Below are positions 46,943 to 58,198 of a stretch of DNA of 64,000 nucleotides, piece after piece. The position numbers and the translations under genes were made by a program. Under the pieces are notes generated by a model. That model made no database searches, was not told the DNA's origin, and saw nothing but the letters and a program-made list of their open reading frames with translations. Positions within the stretch are counted from its first letter, which is position 1; the number at the start of each line of letters is the position of its first letter. Source of the DNA: Batillaria attramentaria (taxonomy: Eukaryota; Mollusca; Gastropoda; Batillariidae); NCBI GenBank assembly GCA_018292915.2, contig JACVVK020000166.1, positions 792,001-856,000 on the forward strand, given 5' to 3'.

Positions 46943-48883
46943 TATGAAACTGCAGAGGTACCAAATGTGGCATGCTGATAGCAACAAGACCTTTAAGACA
47001 CTAAAGAGGCAGAAGTCTCCATGGCTCACTTCTGACATGGGTCAAGGTCATCAAAAGAGTCTGTTGAACTCTTATCACTATCATCATTAGTTCCTGGCAA
47101 TACAGTGGACGCCGGATATAAGCAACTCGGATATAAGAAAACTCGGTTATTGCCAACGAATTTTTTCCCCCCGGCCAAACTCTTCTTTATTATGTATTAC
47201 AAAAACTCGGATACAAGAAACTCGCTTATAAGAAAACTCGGTTTTAGGAAAGCAAATTCCTTGTCCCGCTTGATACAAAAACTCGGATATAAGAAACCGA
47301 AAGTACATTTCCAAGAAAATTTCACTCATTGTAAGAAACCGAAAGTACATTTCCAAGAAAATTTCACTCATTTTAAGAAAACAGGTCAGGTCTGACGTCA
47401 CTTAGGACAGGCACATGATGGCGCATGATTTTCTTTTCTTGAATTGGTTCTTTACCATTGTGTTCCGTGCAAAATTGAATGTTGGCAAGAAGAAAAAATA
47501 CGAGATGCATTTTTGTTGTTCTATTGTTATATGTTGTTTTTATTATTATTTTGGTTTTTTTGCCTGATTGGGAGCTCTCTCTCTCTCTCTCTCTCTCTCT
47601 GTATGTCTGTCTCTGTCTACAGGGCTCGCGTTAAGGAGAATAAAACTATCAGTATTAGACTAACTGTTGATCAATTCCTTTCTTTGACAATATACGTGGT
47701 CCATCTTTCCTCCATCCCCCTTCCCCCTCCCAACAGAAAAAAAAGCTAATTTGCAGCTTTTTTCAGCCAAATTAGACACGGAAAGCATCGCATATCATAC
47801 TCTAATGGGACGAGTGTTTTATAGATCAAAAGTTGATACATAATGCACTTTTAATATATCCTATAAATACAAGGGAATTCTCTCTCTCTCTCTCTCTCCC
47901 CTTAGTTCTTTTTTGTTTGTTTGGTTGGTTGGTTGGTTGGTTTGGTTGTTTTGTTTTTTTTTCTTTTTGGTTTTTTTTTTCTTACCACATGACCGCCAGC
48001 GCTACAGTTGGGAAGCAAAAACAGTATTTTTATGTTCAAACAAAAAAATCTGACATTGAAGGACACAAGCGCACTGGTGTATATTAACTCTACACATATA
48101 TATTCTGTGCAGGTCTTTAAGAGAAACCAGATATTTCTTAATTTAATGCAAAACATACACGAACTGAGAAAAAAGAAATGTTTTAAACCTTTTTTTCACT
48201 GAACTCGGTTATAAGAAATATTTTTCAAAATACTTTCTTATATCCGACTTTCAGATATAAGAAAACTCGGATATAAGAAACCAAAAAATTCACCCCCCTC
48301 GAGTTTCTTATAACCGGCGTATACTGTATTACAATTTTCCCCCAGTTTGTATGGCCTTGGGTCAAGGTCATTCAAATGAGGTCTGTTAGCAAAGACCTCA
48401 TCAATTTCTATCATTATGCCAAGTTTTACGTATCTAGTATTTGTAGTTTGTGCAAAAATAGCAATATTAAAATTCTCAACAGACCTCTTTCTCAGTTTAT
48501 GACCTTGACTCTGAGTCAGTCATTAAAAATTTTCCAGACAGCATTAGTGACCTTGACCTTGAGTCACTGGCTCTTGTACTCATGGAGGAAGGGGAGTTAA
48601 TGCTCTAAGCTTAGGAAACCACCCTTGGCTCACTCAATTCCCAGTAGCTCATAGGTTGTTTCCCTCAGCTATTACAGACGAGCAAGGAGGAAAAGGGCAT
48701 ACAGTAAATTGCTAACACAGAGGGGAAAAAAGTTTTGAAAGGTCTCATGGCTGCCTATCAGCATCCCAACTTTGAGATGCCTCCGCTGTTCATAGATTCT
48801 GAGAAAATGCTAATGTTAAAGGTTTTCTGCGCACACACAAACACATGCAGGGTGATTACATAGACTCTCTTTACAAAGCAGCC
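46943..48883 (+). mobile_element. GACCTT element, copy 3, interrupted and decayed
   Basis: 'ccatggctcacttctgacat' (47019-) and 'gggtcaaggtcat' match the start of copy 1, and 'cagattctgagaaaatgcta' plus 'gattacatagactctcttta' (about 48795-48872) match its end. The pogo-like MITE 47101-48328 splits it. To its left another family A-box piece (46943-47018) is separated by the long-TIR element from 'cattttctcagaatctacaa' at 43890. Confidence 0.65.
47101..48328. mobile_element. pogo/Tigger-like MITE with TA target duplication
   Basis: Left end TACAGTGGACGCCGGATATA (47101-) and right end, read inversely, TACAGTATACGCCGGTTATA (ending 48328). Subterminal 'ctcggatataagaaa' words repeat on both sides. 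TA flanks both ends. CAGT-start termini and TA targets are typical of pogo/Tc1-mariner elements. No transposase frame in 1.2 kb; CT and T/G tracts fill the middle. Confidence 0.85.
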
Positions 48884-48984
48884 AAATACAAAAATCACAC
48901 CTTTTCATCTGCAAGTTACAATGCAGTCTCTCAAAATCACATTCAGCACACAAACATCGCACATGAATAGAACAATCATAGAGG

Positions 48985-49380
48985 TCGTTTACACTACAGC
49001 TGCGCCGAGAACCGAACTCGGAACCGAACCGCGCCGGGCCCACTTCCGTGCGTTTACACTGCAATTTTTTGGAAGGTGGGCTGACCTTTGACACGGGCCA
49101 GCAGTATGGCGGCGCCCAGAAAACACGTGTTTCTGTGCAGCTGGATCAAACAGAGACGAATTCGAAGGAACAGGAGGATGAAATCACTGATTTTAAGGAG
49201 CGCGCAAAGACGAAAAACGTTTACCTTCCAACTCCAGCAAAAGATGTACATGTCATTTTTTGCGTCTTTATTGGCGACGCACATTTTTGCCGCTCGTAAC
49301 CTCAGTTCTCATCGGTTGTACTGGACTGTTTGGTGTTTGTTTATGGAAAGAAGACATCGACTTTTACGAACCCAGTAACC
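48985..49380 (+). other. CpG-rich segment with a small Arg-rich ORF
   Basis: 'cgtttacactacagctgcgc' and 'gtgcgtttacactgca' precede an ATG at 49106 (agtATGgcggcgccc) reading MAAPRKHVFLCSWIKQRRIR and then RNRRMKSLILRSAQRRK, about 90 codons to TAA. Such an Arg-rich leader next to GTTTACACT repeats recalls PIF/Harbinger-derived genes, but no nuclease motif follows. This could be a broken first exon or noise. Confidence 0.25.
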
Positions 49381-49917
49381 CCATTCAAAGATATATAACA
49401 GATGTTTAATGAACAGGAATAATGAAAGTGTTAATTGAAACCAACAAACCAACCAACAAGTGAGAAGAGGAAGACTTATAGTGGTGCGATAAATTTTATT
49501 TCGTATGAAGATGGAGATGAGAAAGATGATTTGAAATGATGGCTTCAGATGTTTTTGTGGTGTGTATCAGTGTCCGTGTATGTTGGTTAGTGTTTATCAG
49601 CGTGAGTGTGTGTTGGTTAATTAGGTGTCTGTAGAAGTGGTGGGCGTCTGTATGGGTGTGTGACTGGGTTTGGAAGTAAAGTTTTTTTCTGCAGTGTTGT
49701 GGCAGTAAGAGTGGTCTGTGTGATCTGTTTGGTGTGACGTATGTGGATGCTGTGTATGGGTGTCGTGGTGTTGGTGCAGGGTATTTGAGGTGTGATGAGG
49801 ATGCTGTGGGTGCAGATGTGGATGTGGATGGTGTGTGCGTATGTCGGAGGGCAACTGATTGCCCGCCGGGTAAGCCTGAGTCCGCCGGCCCGGCCGCCGG
49901 GTGCCATGGGTCCGTTT

Positions 49918-50065
49918 CGGGGTTTGGGGGTTCAGTCAACGTCCTTCGGTCCACTCAAAACGGTTGATGTCAAAGACGGGACAGCGAGGAAAAAGCAAGC
50001 ACAAAAGTTTGGCTCTCAGCCGGGACCGGCTGATCAGTCGAACTCAGTCACAGTAACCGGGCCTG
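49918..50065 (-). mobile_element. tRNA-derived SINE body, diverged copy
   Basis: 'ggtttgggggttcagtcaac', 'tgatgtcaaagacgggacag' and 'aaaaagcaagcacaaaagtt' align with the SINE at 9100-9276. The tRNA head is lost. Confidence 0.65.
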
Positions 50066-50099
50066 AAAAGTGACTGAAAAGTTGTGTTTGCATTACTGA

Positions 50100-51470
50100 C
50101 ACTCTGTAAGTTTATTGTTTAAAATCGGTAACATGGAGGACGTCGACCACATGGCAGTGAACGTTAACCCATCTGAATGCAACGACCCCGCCCCCCTCCG
50201 CCCCTCTCCCCCTCATATGTGCAGTATTCAATATAAAAGCATATGCTTGGCACAGCTGTATAGACTGTCAGCAATTTAATCCTAAAGAAAAGTTCGGTCA
50301 AAATTAGTTTTAACAAAATAAAAAAACCTATCTGGAGGGGGCATCGTGTGGGTGATGGGGTGGGAGTATTTGTCAGCTCCTCACAGAAAATCAAGGAACA
50401 CTTGCCTAAACAAAAAATACCCCCAAAATACACGACCACAAAGTGTTATTTAATCCAGATTTCGGGGATACTCTATCACATAATCTTCCTTTTTCTTTTT
50501 CCTCTTCCTCTACTGAATCTGAGTAGTGTAAGCGCACAAAACACCGTGGCAATCAATTCACAGGTTATTTTGTCGTGACCATACAAAACCAGTACAACGT
50601 CAGTATACGTCTTTTACGGAATAATTTAGGGGTAATTTTGTGTTCTGTGCGGACTGGACCATGTCAAGTGGTACAGCCCCTGGGATAGTCTTTACTGCCT
50701 GTCCGCAGTACGGCGGCTCTAAGCTCTAAATACCCTGCTCCGTCCGCAAGGTGTTCAGTAGACCGTGATGTCCGTTGAATGCAAGTGACCATCGACACAC
50801 GCCGCGGTAGGCGATTTAGCACCGAGAATCAATACTGCCGTGGTCTAACGAGGCAGATTACAGAACCGGGTTTGGACACGTTCATGTGTCAGTTGTGTGT
50901 ACATAGACGGGGCAGGTGGACAGTCCACGTTCCGCAAGCATGCATACCGGCTCTAGAACTGTCGTGATAAGCTTAGTATGCAAACAGTCATTGCCGGTCT
51001 GTCGCAGTGTTTGATAGCCCACAGCTGAGGTATGTCAGTGTTTTGTTTTTTAAAGTGCTTATGCGAGCCCTGTATAATTTCTATTACTTATCAGTCGTGG
51101 AGAGAAGTCAGCAGCGTCCTCTAGACCTGAATAGACTCAGTCTCACCCAGCAGCACTGCTGCCTAATTCTGTGACTAATCTGTCGAGGTTTAGCACGAGT
51201 TCGAGCCATGACTGATATACATTATTTGACCTTCGCATTTTGTCAGTGTATTGGCTTCAACCACTGCGTTCCAGCCTATTTCGTCGTGAGTATATAAGTA
51301 CTCGGTTTAATATTTCGTATGCCGGTATCTGGTCAAAACTTGACATCATATTTGAATGTGAGCAGTGTGGCCGCCGGGACTGCAGCAACTTAGCTACATT
51401 TTGCTGTATTTTCAGTTAAACATCCGTCGCAGCGAATCAGTCACGTACTCTTTGGTGCCAGTGTACAGCA
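50100..51470. other. No recognised gene
   Basis: Unique mixed-composition DNA. I see no coding frame, splice pair or repeat structure that I can support. Confidence 0.35.
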
Positions 51471-51636
51471 CTGGGCCCGTATGTAAAACTCGAGGTTAAT
51501 TTAACCCACTGCTACGGGCGTAACCCAGACTAGGACAAAAGAAACCCTAAAACAAAATTAAATAAAAGAGGAAGCGAAGAAAGAAAGACAAATATCCTTC
51601 TAGGCACCTTGCTGGAATGAACCCGCTTCCTGATTT

Positions 51637-51679
<43 letters not shown>

Positions 51680-51830
51680 ACCACCACCACCACCACCACA
51701 ACAACAACAACAACAACAAAAACAAAACAAAAAAAAACCTGAAAATTTAATCCTAGAGCTAGTTTAGTTCGAGGTTAGACTCTACCCCGGGGCTAAATTC
51801 CCTAACCCCGACTGTTACATGCGGGCCCAG
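51471..51830. mobile_element. MITE with CTGGGCCCG ends
   Basis: CTGGGCCCGTATGTAA (51471-) and, inversely at the right end (51830), CTGGGCCCGCATGTAA. 'gaggttaa' and 'gggttag' words continue the imperfect inverted repeat. An (AC)n(ACC)n(AAC)n tract fills the centre. Probably hAT-like; no clear target duplication. Confidence 0.65.
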
Positions 51831-51889
51831 GCCGGTTAGGGACACGGTGTGCAGGCGTATACTCAGTCCCAAGGTATGAAACTTGCGAA

Positions 51890-52140
51890 TGTCGTCGAAA
51901 TGTTTTGCCAGCTGATTTCTCTAAGTGGGTATGCGGCCATTGATTTGACTGTCAAACTCTGAGCTTTCGTAGCAGAATTTATAGTATTTGAAAGTATCTC
52001 GGGCTTCAGCTGATAGATAGATCTTTTGTCAGTTGACCTCTGGACTTCGATAAGTGGATTTGAGATCATTGATTTGAGTGCCAAACTCTGAGCTTTCGTA
52101 GTTATACTTATAATATTTGAAAGTATCTCAGGCTTCAAAA
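51890..52140 (-). repeat. Two 129-bp direct repeats, open on the minus strand
   Basis: 'aaactctgagctttcgtag' and 'tatttgaaagtatctc' recur 129 bp apart (51961 and 52090). The minus strand gives two in-frame copies of a 43-residue unit (LKPEILSN...TKAQSL...KSM). There is no ATG start and no splice site I trust. Confidence 0.5.
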
Positions 52141-52444
52141 GAGGGGCGTTTTTGTTAAACTGAATCTGTTATTTCAATGTGTCTTCTTGTTGGGGGTAGT
52201 AGCGGTGCTGTTGTGGGTGGTGGTTGTTGTTGCAGGTGTTGATGTCAGAAACGTTGTTGACGGTGGTTGGCTGCTGTTGTTGTTGTTGTTGCTGCTGTTT
52301 TAACGTTGTTGTTGACGGTGGTAGTGGTTTAAATTCACTTGAGATTGCTTACTTTGAAGAGAATTAAATCAGCGCTTGTTTGTGAACACCGGCCATGTGA
52401 TTTATTCGAGCAAAGCACTCTCTGTCTCTGTCTGTCTGTCTGTC

Positions 52445-52485
<41 letters not shown>

Positions 52486-52727
52486 GTGGAACGGTGTGGC
52501 TGTTCTGATCATGTGTTTGTTTGTATTTGTTTATTTGTGTAGCCGTTCGATTCCTTCCTATTCCTTCCTTGTTAGATTTCATTTTGTTTGTTTGTTTATT
52601 TTAAGGTTGTTGTTGTTCGTCGTCAATCCTAGAACTTCTCCAGGGTGTTCCTATCGCCATAACAGCCACCACAACGACAACCAAACCATCCCGCCACAGC
52701 CGACGCTGAAACAGGACCATCCACACC

Positions 52728-52922
52728 ATGGCCGACACCACAACCTTAAGAGCTGTCGTTGACAATGAGGCAGACGCTACACCTCCCGTATCTACGTCAA
52801 CTATCGATAACAATCATGTGCGGGACGACAAGACAGACAATAAGAAATGCTCTGAAGGCCGACTTCACTGGATTCCCCCCACTTGGTGGGCTTTGTTCGC
52901 AGCGCCCTGCTGGTGCTGCTGA
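52728..52922 (+). CDS. Small ORF, 64 codons, strong start context
   Basis: The ATG lies in an optimal context (CACACCATGGCC). The product reads MADTTTLRAVVDNEADATPP, then VSTSTIDNNHVRDDKTDNKK, then CSEGRLHWIPPTWWALFAAP and ends CWCC at TGA. It has a polar, acidic N-terminal half and a short aromatic, Cys-ending hydrophobic tail. It may be a complete small protein or a first exon. No family recognised. An exon-like piece on the same strand follows at 53770-53877. Confidence 0.35.
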   Translation: MADTTTLRAVVDNEADATPPVSTSTIDNNHVRDDKTDNKKCSEGRLHWIPPTWWALFAAPCWCC

Positions 52923-53511
52923 ACACCTGTCAAGTTGAGGACCTTCACAACGCACCCCTCTCAGGTGCATTGTTTTCCCAAAGCGCCTCACGGCGGGGGA
53001 GTTCCGTGTTTGGGGCTGTCCAACTGCATCCCAGGCATGTTTTCTTCATTGGCAACTAAGGAATTTTCCTTTCTATCTCAGTCGGTATATCCCTCACCAG
53101 CCCATTCGCCTGTCTCTTTCTCTTTGAAATCTCCCGAATTTAGCCTCTCTGTCCTTCCTCTCATCTCTCATCTGATTTCTAAGTTCGGCCCTTTCATCTA
53201 CATTTGTTCTTTCTGAAGCCCCTCAATCACGTCTGCACTACCAGTAGCTAGGAAGTAATGTTGGGCATATGCTGCTGGTTTATTGCGCCTAGGAGACGAT
53301 AAGTTGCAATATTAGCTGTATATGCGCTTAGTACATGTGTATATCTTTGTTTTACCTAGTTGTAATTGCTATTTGTTTTCTACGCTTTTTTTTGTAATCA
53401 GGAGTTCGAGAAATTAACATGAAGGTGCAGCGTTTCCTGCATGCCTAGGTTTATATTGCCCCTTAGACCAGTTTGCATCATTTGTCCAACGTTGCATTTT
53501 TTTTTTTTTTC

Positions 53512-53588
53512 ACGTAGTGCAGGCACACTCAGCCGCGAATTAGTCTTTGTGGCCTGCGCGGTTTTAAGCCCTAAAACTCACTCACTCC
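53512..53588 (+). mobile_element. ACTC-tailed retroposon fragment
   Basis: 'gtagtgcaggcacactcagc', 'cgcgaattagtctttgtggc', 'ctgcgcggttttaagcccta' and then ACTC repeats. Same family as 29898-29965 and 33616-33679; the 'gcaggcacactcag' part shows sequence 5' of the truncated copy. Confidence 0.65.
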
Positions 53589-53769
53589 CCCCCCCCCCCC
53601 CTGTCATCATAAATCTGCTAATTTTGCAAGCTGGGCTTGGTTATTCTGCGGCTGTCCCATAATGCGGAAATGAAAGCATGTAAACTGGTATCAAAATGAA
53701 TCATTTTGCAAGTAAACGGTTCTAGTCGCTCTTTTAATATTAGATCTGCAGGTCTGTATTTCATTTCAG

Positions 53770-53877
53770 GTGCCACTGGTGGGGCTTCAGATGTATTGCA
53801 CAACGTTTCGCTCGGCAGTGCACAACAAGTCATTGTCGGGCATAACGTTTACGTCGGGTCCCATGCGGCCAGTGAAG
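53770..53877 (+). CDS. Candidate internal exon, phase 1-1, 36 codons
   Basis: Acceptor 'tgtatttcatttcag' ends at 53769 and donor 'gaag|gtatga' starts at 53878. The 108-nt piece is open in one frame and reads ATGGASDVLHNVSLGSAQQV, then IVGHNVYVGSHAASE. It is Gly/Ser/Val-rich. A symmetric phase-1 exon could be added or skipped without shifting the frame. Neighbouring exons were not found. No family recognised. Confidence 0.35.
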
Positions 53878-54067
53878 GTATGAAATAGCGTTACGTGTGT
53901 GTAACTATGTTTTCTCTGATGAAATCCGATCGCGCTGAGCATACCAGCAAGGGTTAGAAAATATAAGAAAAAGTATTGTGCGCCCCCTTTCAAGAGAACG
54001 TATTTTCTCGCAGATTGCGGAATGGTTCTTTGTTCAAGTTTGTTTTGTTTTGTTTTTGCTGTTAGCA

Positions 54068-54722
54068 TTGGTGTCGTGTTGTGTTGTGTTGTGTTGTGTT
54101 GAGATGTGTGGTGCTGTGTTGTGTTGTGTTGTGTTGTGTTGTGCTGTACTGTGTTGTGCTGTGCTGCGTTGTGATGCTTGGTGTTGTGTTGTGTGGTGCT
54201 GTGTTGTGTTGTGATGTGTGGTGCTGTGTGACTGTGCTGTGCTGTGTTGTGATGCTTGGTGCTGTGCTGTGCTGTGTTGTGTTGTTGTGTGGTGCTGTGC
54301 TGTGCTGTGTTGTGTTGTTGTGTGGTGCTGTGCTGTGCTGTGCTGTGCTGTTGTGTTGTGCTGTGCTGTGCTGTGTTGTTGTGTGGTGCTGTGCTGTGCT
54401 GTGTTGTTGTGTGGTGCTGTGCTGTTGTGTGGTGCTGTGTTGTGTTGTGTTGTGCTGTGCTGTGCTGTGCTGTGTTGTGTTGTGTTGTGTTGTGCTGTGC
54501 TGTGCTGTGATGTGCTGTGCTGTTGTGTGGTGCTGAGCTGTGCTGTGCTGTTGTGTGGTGCTGTGCTGTGCTGTGCTGTTGTGTTGTGCTGTGCTGTGCT
54601 GTTGTGTTGTGTTGTGCTGTGCTGTTGTGTGGTGCTGTGCTGTGCTGTTGTGTGGTGCTGTGCTGTGTTGTGTTGTGTTGTGCTGTGCTGTGCTGTGCTG
54701 TGCTGTGCTGTGCTGTGCTGTG
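54068..54722. repeat. GTGTT/GTGCT pentanucleotide array
   Basis: About 650 bp of GTGTT and GTGCT with GTT and GGTGCT variants. Cys/Val/Leu-rich or His/Gln/Thr-rich frames on either strand are artefacts. Confidence 0.97.
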
Positions 54723-54806
54723 TTTCACCTTTGTGATTCTTGCATTTTGTTGGCAGCTGCTGCCAGCACTAAACAGCTTAGCTTTTAAACCCAAGTTATG
54801 CTTTTT

Positions 54807-54851
54807 GGCTCACTTGTGTAACAAAGTGAGTCTATGTTATAACCCTCCGTC

Positions 54852-54939
<88 letters not shown>

Positions 54940-56201
54940 GGGTCTGTGTGTCCGCAGTAAACCTTAACATTGGCCTTTTCTCAGAATCTACAAACAGTAG
55001 AGACACCAAAATTGGCCTGCTGATAGACAGCCATAAGACCTTTCAAAACATACCATAGTGATTGACCTTGACCTTGGGTCAAGGTCACAAAAGCTGTCTG
55101 TTTGGAAATTTTACATTGGCATTTTCTCAAAGTCTAGAAAAGCCAGAGACATCAAACTTTGCATGATGATAGACATTGACAACACATTTACTGACATACC
55201 TGTATTCAGTGACTTTGAGTCAAGGTCAAGGCCATGCAAGCAGTTTTGCGGAAAACCTTTCCAAAACCTTAACATTGGCATTTTCTCAGAAACAACGAAC
55301 AGCAGAGGCAGCAAACTTGGCAAACTGATAGACAGCCGTAAGACCTTTCAAAACATACCATAGTGGTTGACCCTGACCCAAGGTCAAGGTCACTAAAGCT
55401 GTCTGTTTGAAAATTTTACATTGGCATTTTCTCAGAATCTAGAATAGCCAGAGACATCAAACTTTGCATGATGATAAACATTGACAACATTAACATTGGC
55501 ATTCTCTCAGAGACAATAAACAGCAGAAGCACCAAACCTGGTTTGCTGATAAACAGCAGTAAGACCTTTCAAGAAATACCCTTTTGAAAGACCTTGACTG
55601 AAGGTCAAGGTCATCAAAGCTGTCTCATTGGAAATCTAAAATTGCCATTTTCTCAGAATGTAGGGGTACCAGAGGAATCAAACTTTGCATGATGATAGAC
55701 ATTGACAAAACCTGTACCGGCATACTTGTATTCAATTTCCTTGAGTCAAGGTCAAGGCCATTCAACATGTTTTGCGGAGACCTTACGTTAGCATTTTCTT
55801 GGAAACAACAAACTGCAGAGGCACCAAACAAGGCACAATGATAGAAAGCAACGAGACCTATGCAGACATACCCATTTGAATGACGTTGACCTTGAGTCAA
55901 GGTCATTAATACTGTCTGTTGTGAAATTTTACATTACCATTTGTACAGAAGCTACAAAAACTAGAGCTATCAAACTTGGCATTATGATAGTCACTGATAA
56001 GCTCTTCACTTACAGATGTCATTTGAATGACCTTGACCCAAGGTCAAGGTCATAGAAGCTGTCCTGGAAAAACTGTTAAATTGCAATTTGCCGTTTGCTT
56101 AGGAACTATGAACACAAGACACCTTACTTCATGATAGCTAGTGATAAGAGCTTTACAAACATACTCTTTTGAATGACTTTGACCCGTCTCACAAGTGAGC
56201 C
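54807..56201 (-). mobile_element. GACCTT element, copy 2, intact ends
   Basis: GGCTCACTTGTG (54807-54818) and CACAAGTGAGCC (56190-56201) are perfect 12-bp inverted ends, followed by 'atggaggctttgctcctcta', the complement of the outer arm of copy 1. It is the reverse orientation of copy 1. TG and TCTG microsatellites (54857-54940) sit just inside the left end. Internal units repeat 'aacattggcattttctcaga', 'gacagccgtaagacctttca' and TCAAGGTCA sites. Confidence 0.75.
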
Positions 56202-56472
56202 ATGGAGGCTTTGCTCCTCTAGTTTTAAATTGAGTTACGCTTTTTTTTTCTTTTTTTTTACTGAGAGACTTGTATCGGCAGTTTCACCACAAAACATCAA
56301 GAGTCTTCATAACAGAGTTTGCCTGGTTTTTTTGTATACCTGGGGGTATCTCTGTAGGCTTATCTGTATATTGAGTCAGATATCAGCCAGGGGTAACGTA
56401 CTAGTGTCCGCCGGGCCGTACTCAATAGTACTACTGTAGTAACTGAGACACTCAGCCGTGACCACGTCAGTC

Positions 56473-56473
56473 G

Positions 56474-56533
<60 letters not shown>

Positions 56534-56563
56534 CACACACACACTGACACACGCACACACACT

Positions 56564-56605
<42 letters not shown>

Positions 56606-56632
56606 GCACACACACACCGGCTGTGACGCGCG

Positions 56633-56663
<31 letters not shown>

Positions 56664-56694
56664 CGTGACACACACACACTGACACACACACACT

Positions 56695-56730
<36 letters not shown>
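56473..56730. repeat. Long (AC)n-rich microsatellite
   Basis: AC repeats with GGC, TGAC and CGCG interruptions over about 255 bp. Confidence 0.97.
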
Positions 56731-56735
<5 letters not shown>

Positions 56736-56839
56736 GATAATTATAATAATTATAGTAATTTGTCGGCAGTTTAAAGTCCCCTCCTCCCTCCATCTCCTCC
56801 TCACCCCCCCCCCCCACCCAAGTCATCCGGACCTTCGCC

Positions 56840-57560
56840 ACTTTCCCTTCATGACATCACCTCGCTCGCTCGATGCAGATGTGTACAAGTCTGCGGCGGA
56901 GTTCGACCCCACAACTGCCTGGGGCATTGCCAAAACCGGGTTTAGGAAGACACGGCGGGCGCAGAGCAACTCAATACGGTAGTTCAGCTTTCCCTACCAC
57001 CACCTGCGTACGCAGGAATTTTTAAGTTGCCGCCGAGTATCCAGCGAGCAGACCCAATAGAATAACCCGGAAGTTGAACGCGCATGGACTGTCACAGTGT
57101 CAACAAGCTCCCGAAAAGCAGTGGCCCCACCACCACTGAACAAACCACTGAAGGAATTCGACCTGCTTCGATCATATTTTACGTCCACAATTCAGAGAAA
57201 TGCGGCCTTCTTGACGGTAAGACCTAGGACCAATGACTCCTTTCCTGAAAATTACCATGTTTATGCGGATTTATGTGGGGTCAGCCGTAGCTGTGTGAAA
57301 GATAACTGAGCAGACGATCGAAATGGAACTGAGAAGCGACCGCAAAATGAGGTCAAGGATTGACGTCTGTCATGGTTGTCTTTCTCCGCTCAAGTGGAAG
57401 GCGCCTGAAAAGTAAATCCGTCCCGTCAGTTTTGTTCATATCGGCATTTTGCAATTTATCAGTGCGATGTTTCGTGGAATTATCCGTGGTGATACGGAAC
57501 CGCACATCCGACAGCCACAATGAGTGCTTGGTATGAAGCCGTTCTGTTCAGCGTGGTAGG
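56840..57560 (+). promoter_or_regulatory. CpG-rich candidate promoter and first-exon region
   Basis: Upstream of the PDZ gene. It contains an ATG at 57084 with a 44-codon frame to a donor (GACG|GTAAGA, exon end 57216), and an ATG at 57520 (ccacaATGAGT) whose short frame reaches donors at 57556 or 57560. Neither exon end has the phase that would put the acceptor at 60166 in frame with the ATG at 60225, so if they belong to that gene they would be untranslated or need another exon. No TATA box is evident. Confidence 0.3.
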
Positions 57561-58102
57561 TATGTCTTGTGGTTGTGTGTTGGTGAGGTTCATGATTGCA
57601 GATCAGTGACTGATTGATTCAGACTGAAACGGAGACAGAAAGGCACTGATCGGTGTAATGTTTTCACTGAGGTAACGTGCCAGGCAGCACCAGAGTATGC
57701 CTAGGGCTGCTTTTTCATGCATTTTTCATTTTTCATGTTGATATTATCAGTGCTATAAATAAACGTGTAGGCATTACCCGTTTAGTTCCTGACTTAGTTC
57801 CTGACACAGCAAGGAGCACAAAGAGATCTATTCACTTCTCATAGCTGGATTTAAACGAGCACATAACATAGCATTCAGCGTTGAAATATCAGTTTCAGCT
57901 GTAATAAACATTTATCAGGACATCATAGGTCTGTACATAGACATTGAGTCCGTTATTATGGTGACAGAAAAGACCAATGTCTGTGGTGACAGGAAAGACC
58001 AGTGTCTTGCATCACACATTGAAACGACTAAATGTTGCCGAATAAAACTTTGTTTAGTAGATTCAAAGTGGTGATAATCTAAAAAAAAGAATTTCTTATG
58101 AT

Positions 58103-58198
58103 TTAACCCTGGTCTTGCTGAACTGATTAATTTGTCTCATACTGAAAAAGCCATAAAGTTAGCCCGGAATATTCCAGTCTCGGCACTACCAGGGTTAA
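58103..58198. mobile_element. piggyBac-like mini-MITE, 96 bp
   Basis: TTAACCCTGG at the left and CCAGGGTTAA at the right form perfect 10-bp inverted ends that include the TTAA target. A decayed copy lies at 31061-31152. No coding. Confidence 0.75.

Noticed and set aside
53990..54960. Long Cys/Val/Leu frames on the plus strand and a His/Gln/Thr frame on the minus strand
   Set aside because: Pure product of the GTGTT/GTGCT array and the adjacent TG microsatellite.
57084..57216. Joining this 44-codon ORF directly to the PDZ gene's first coding exon
   Set aside because: The donor is phase 1 and the acceptor at 60166 would need phase 2 to reach the ATG at 60225 in frame.
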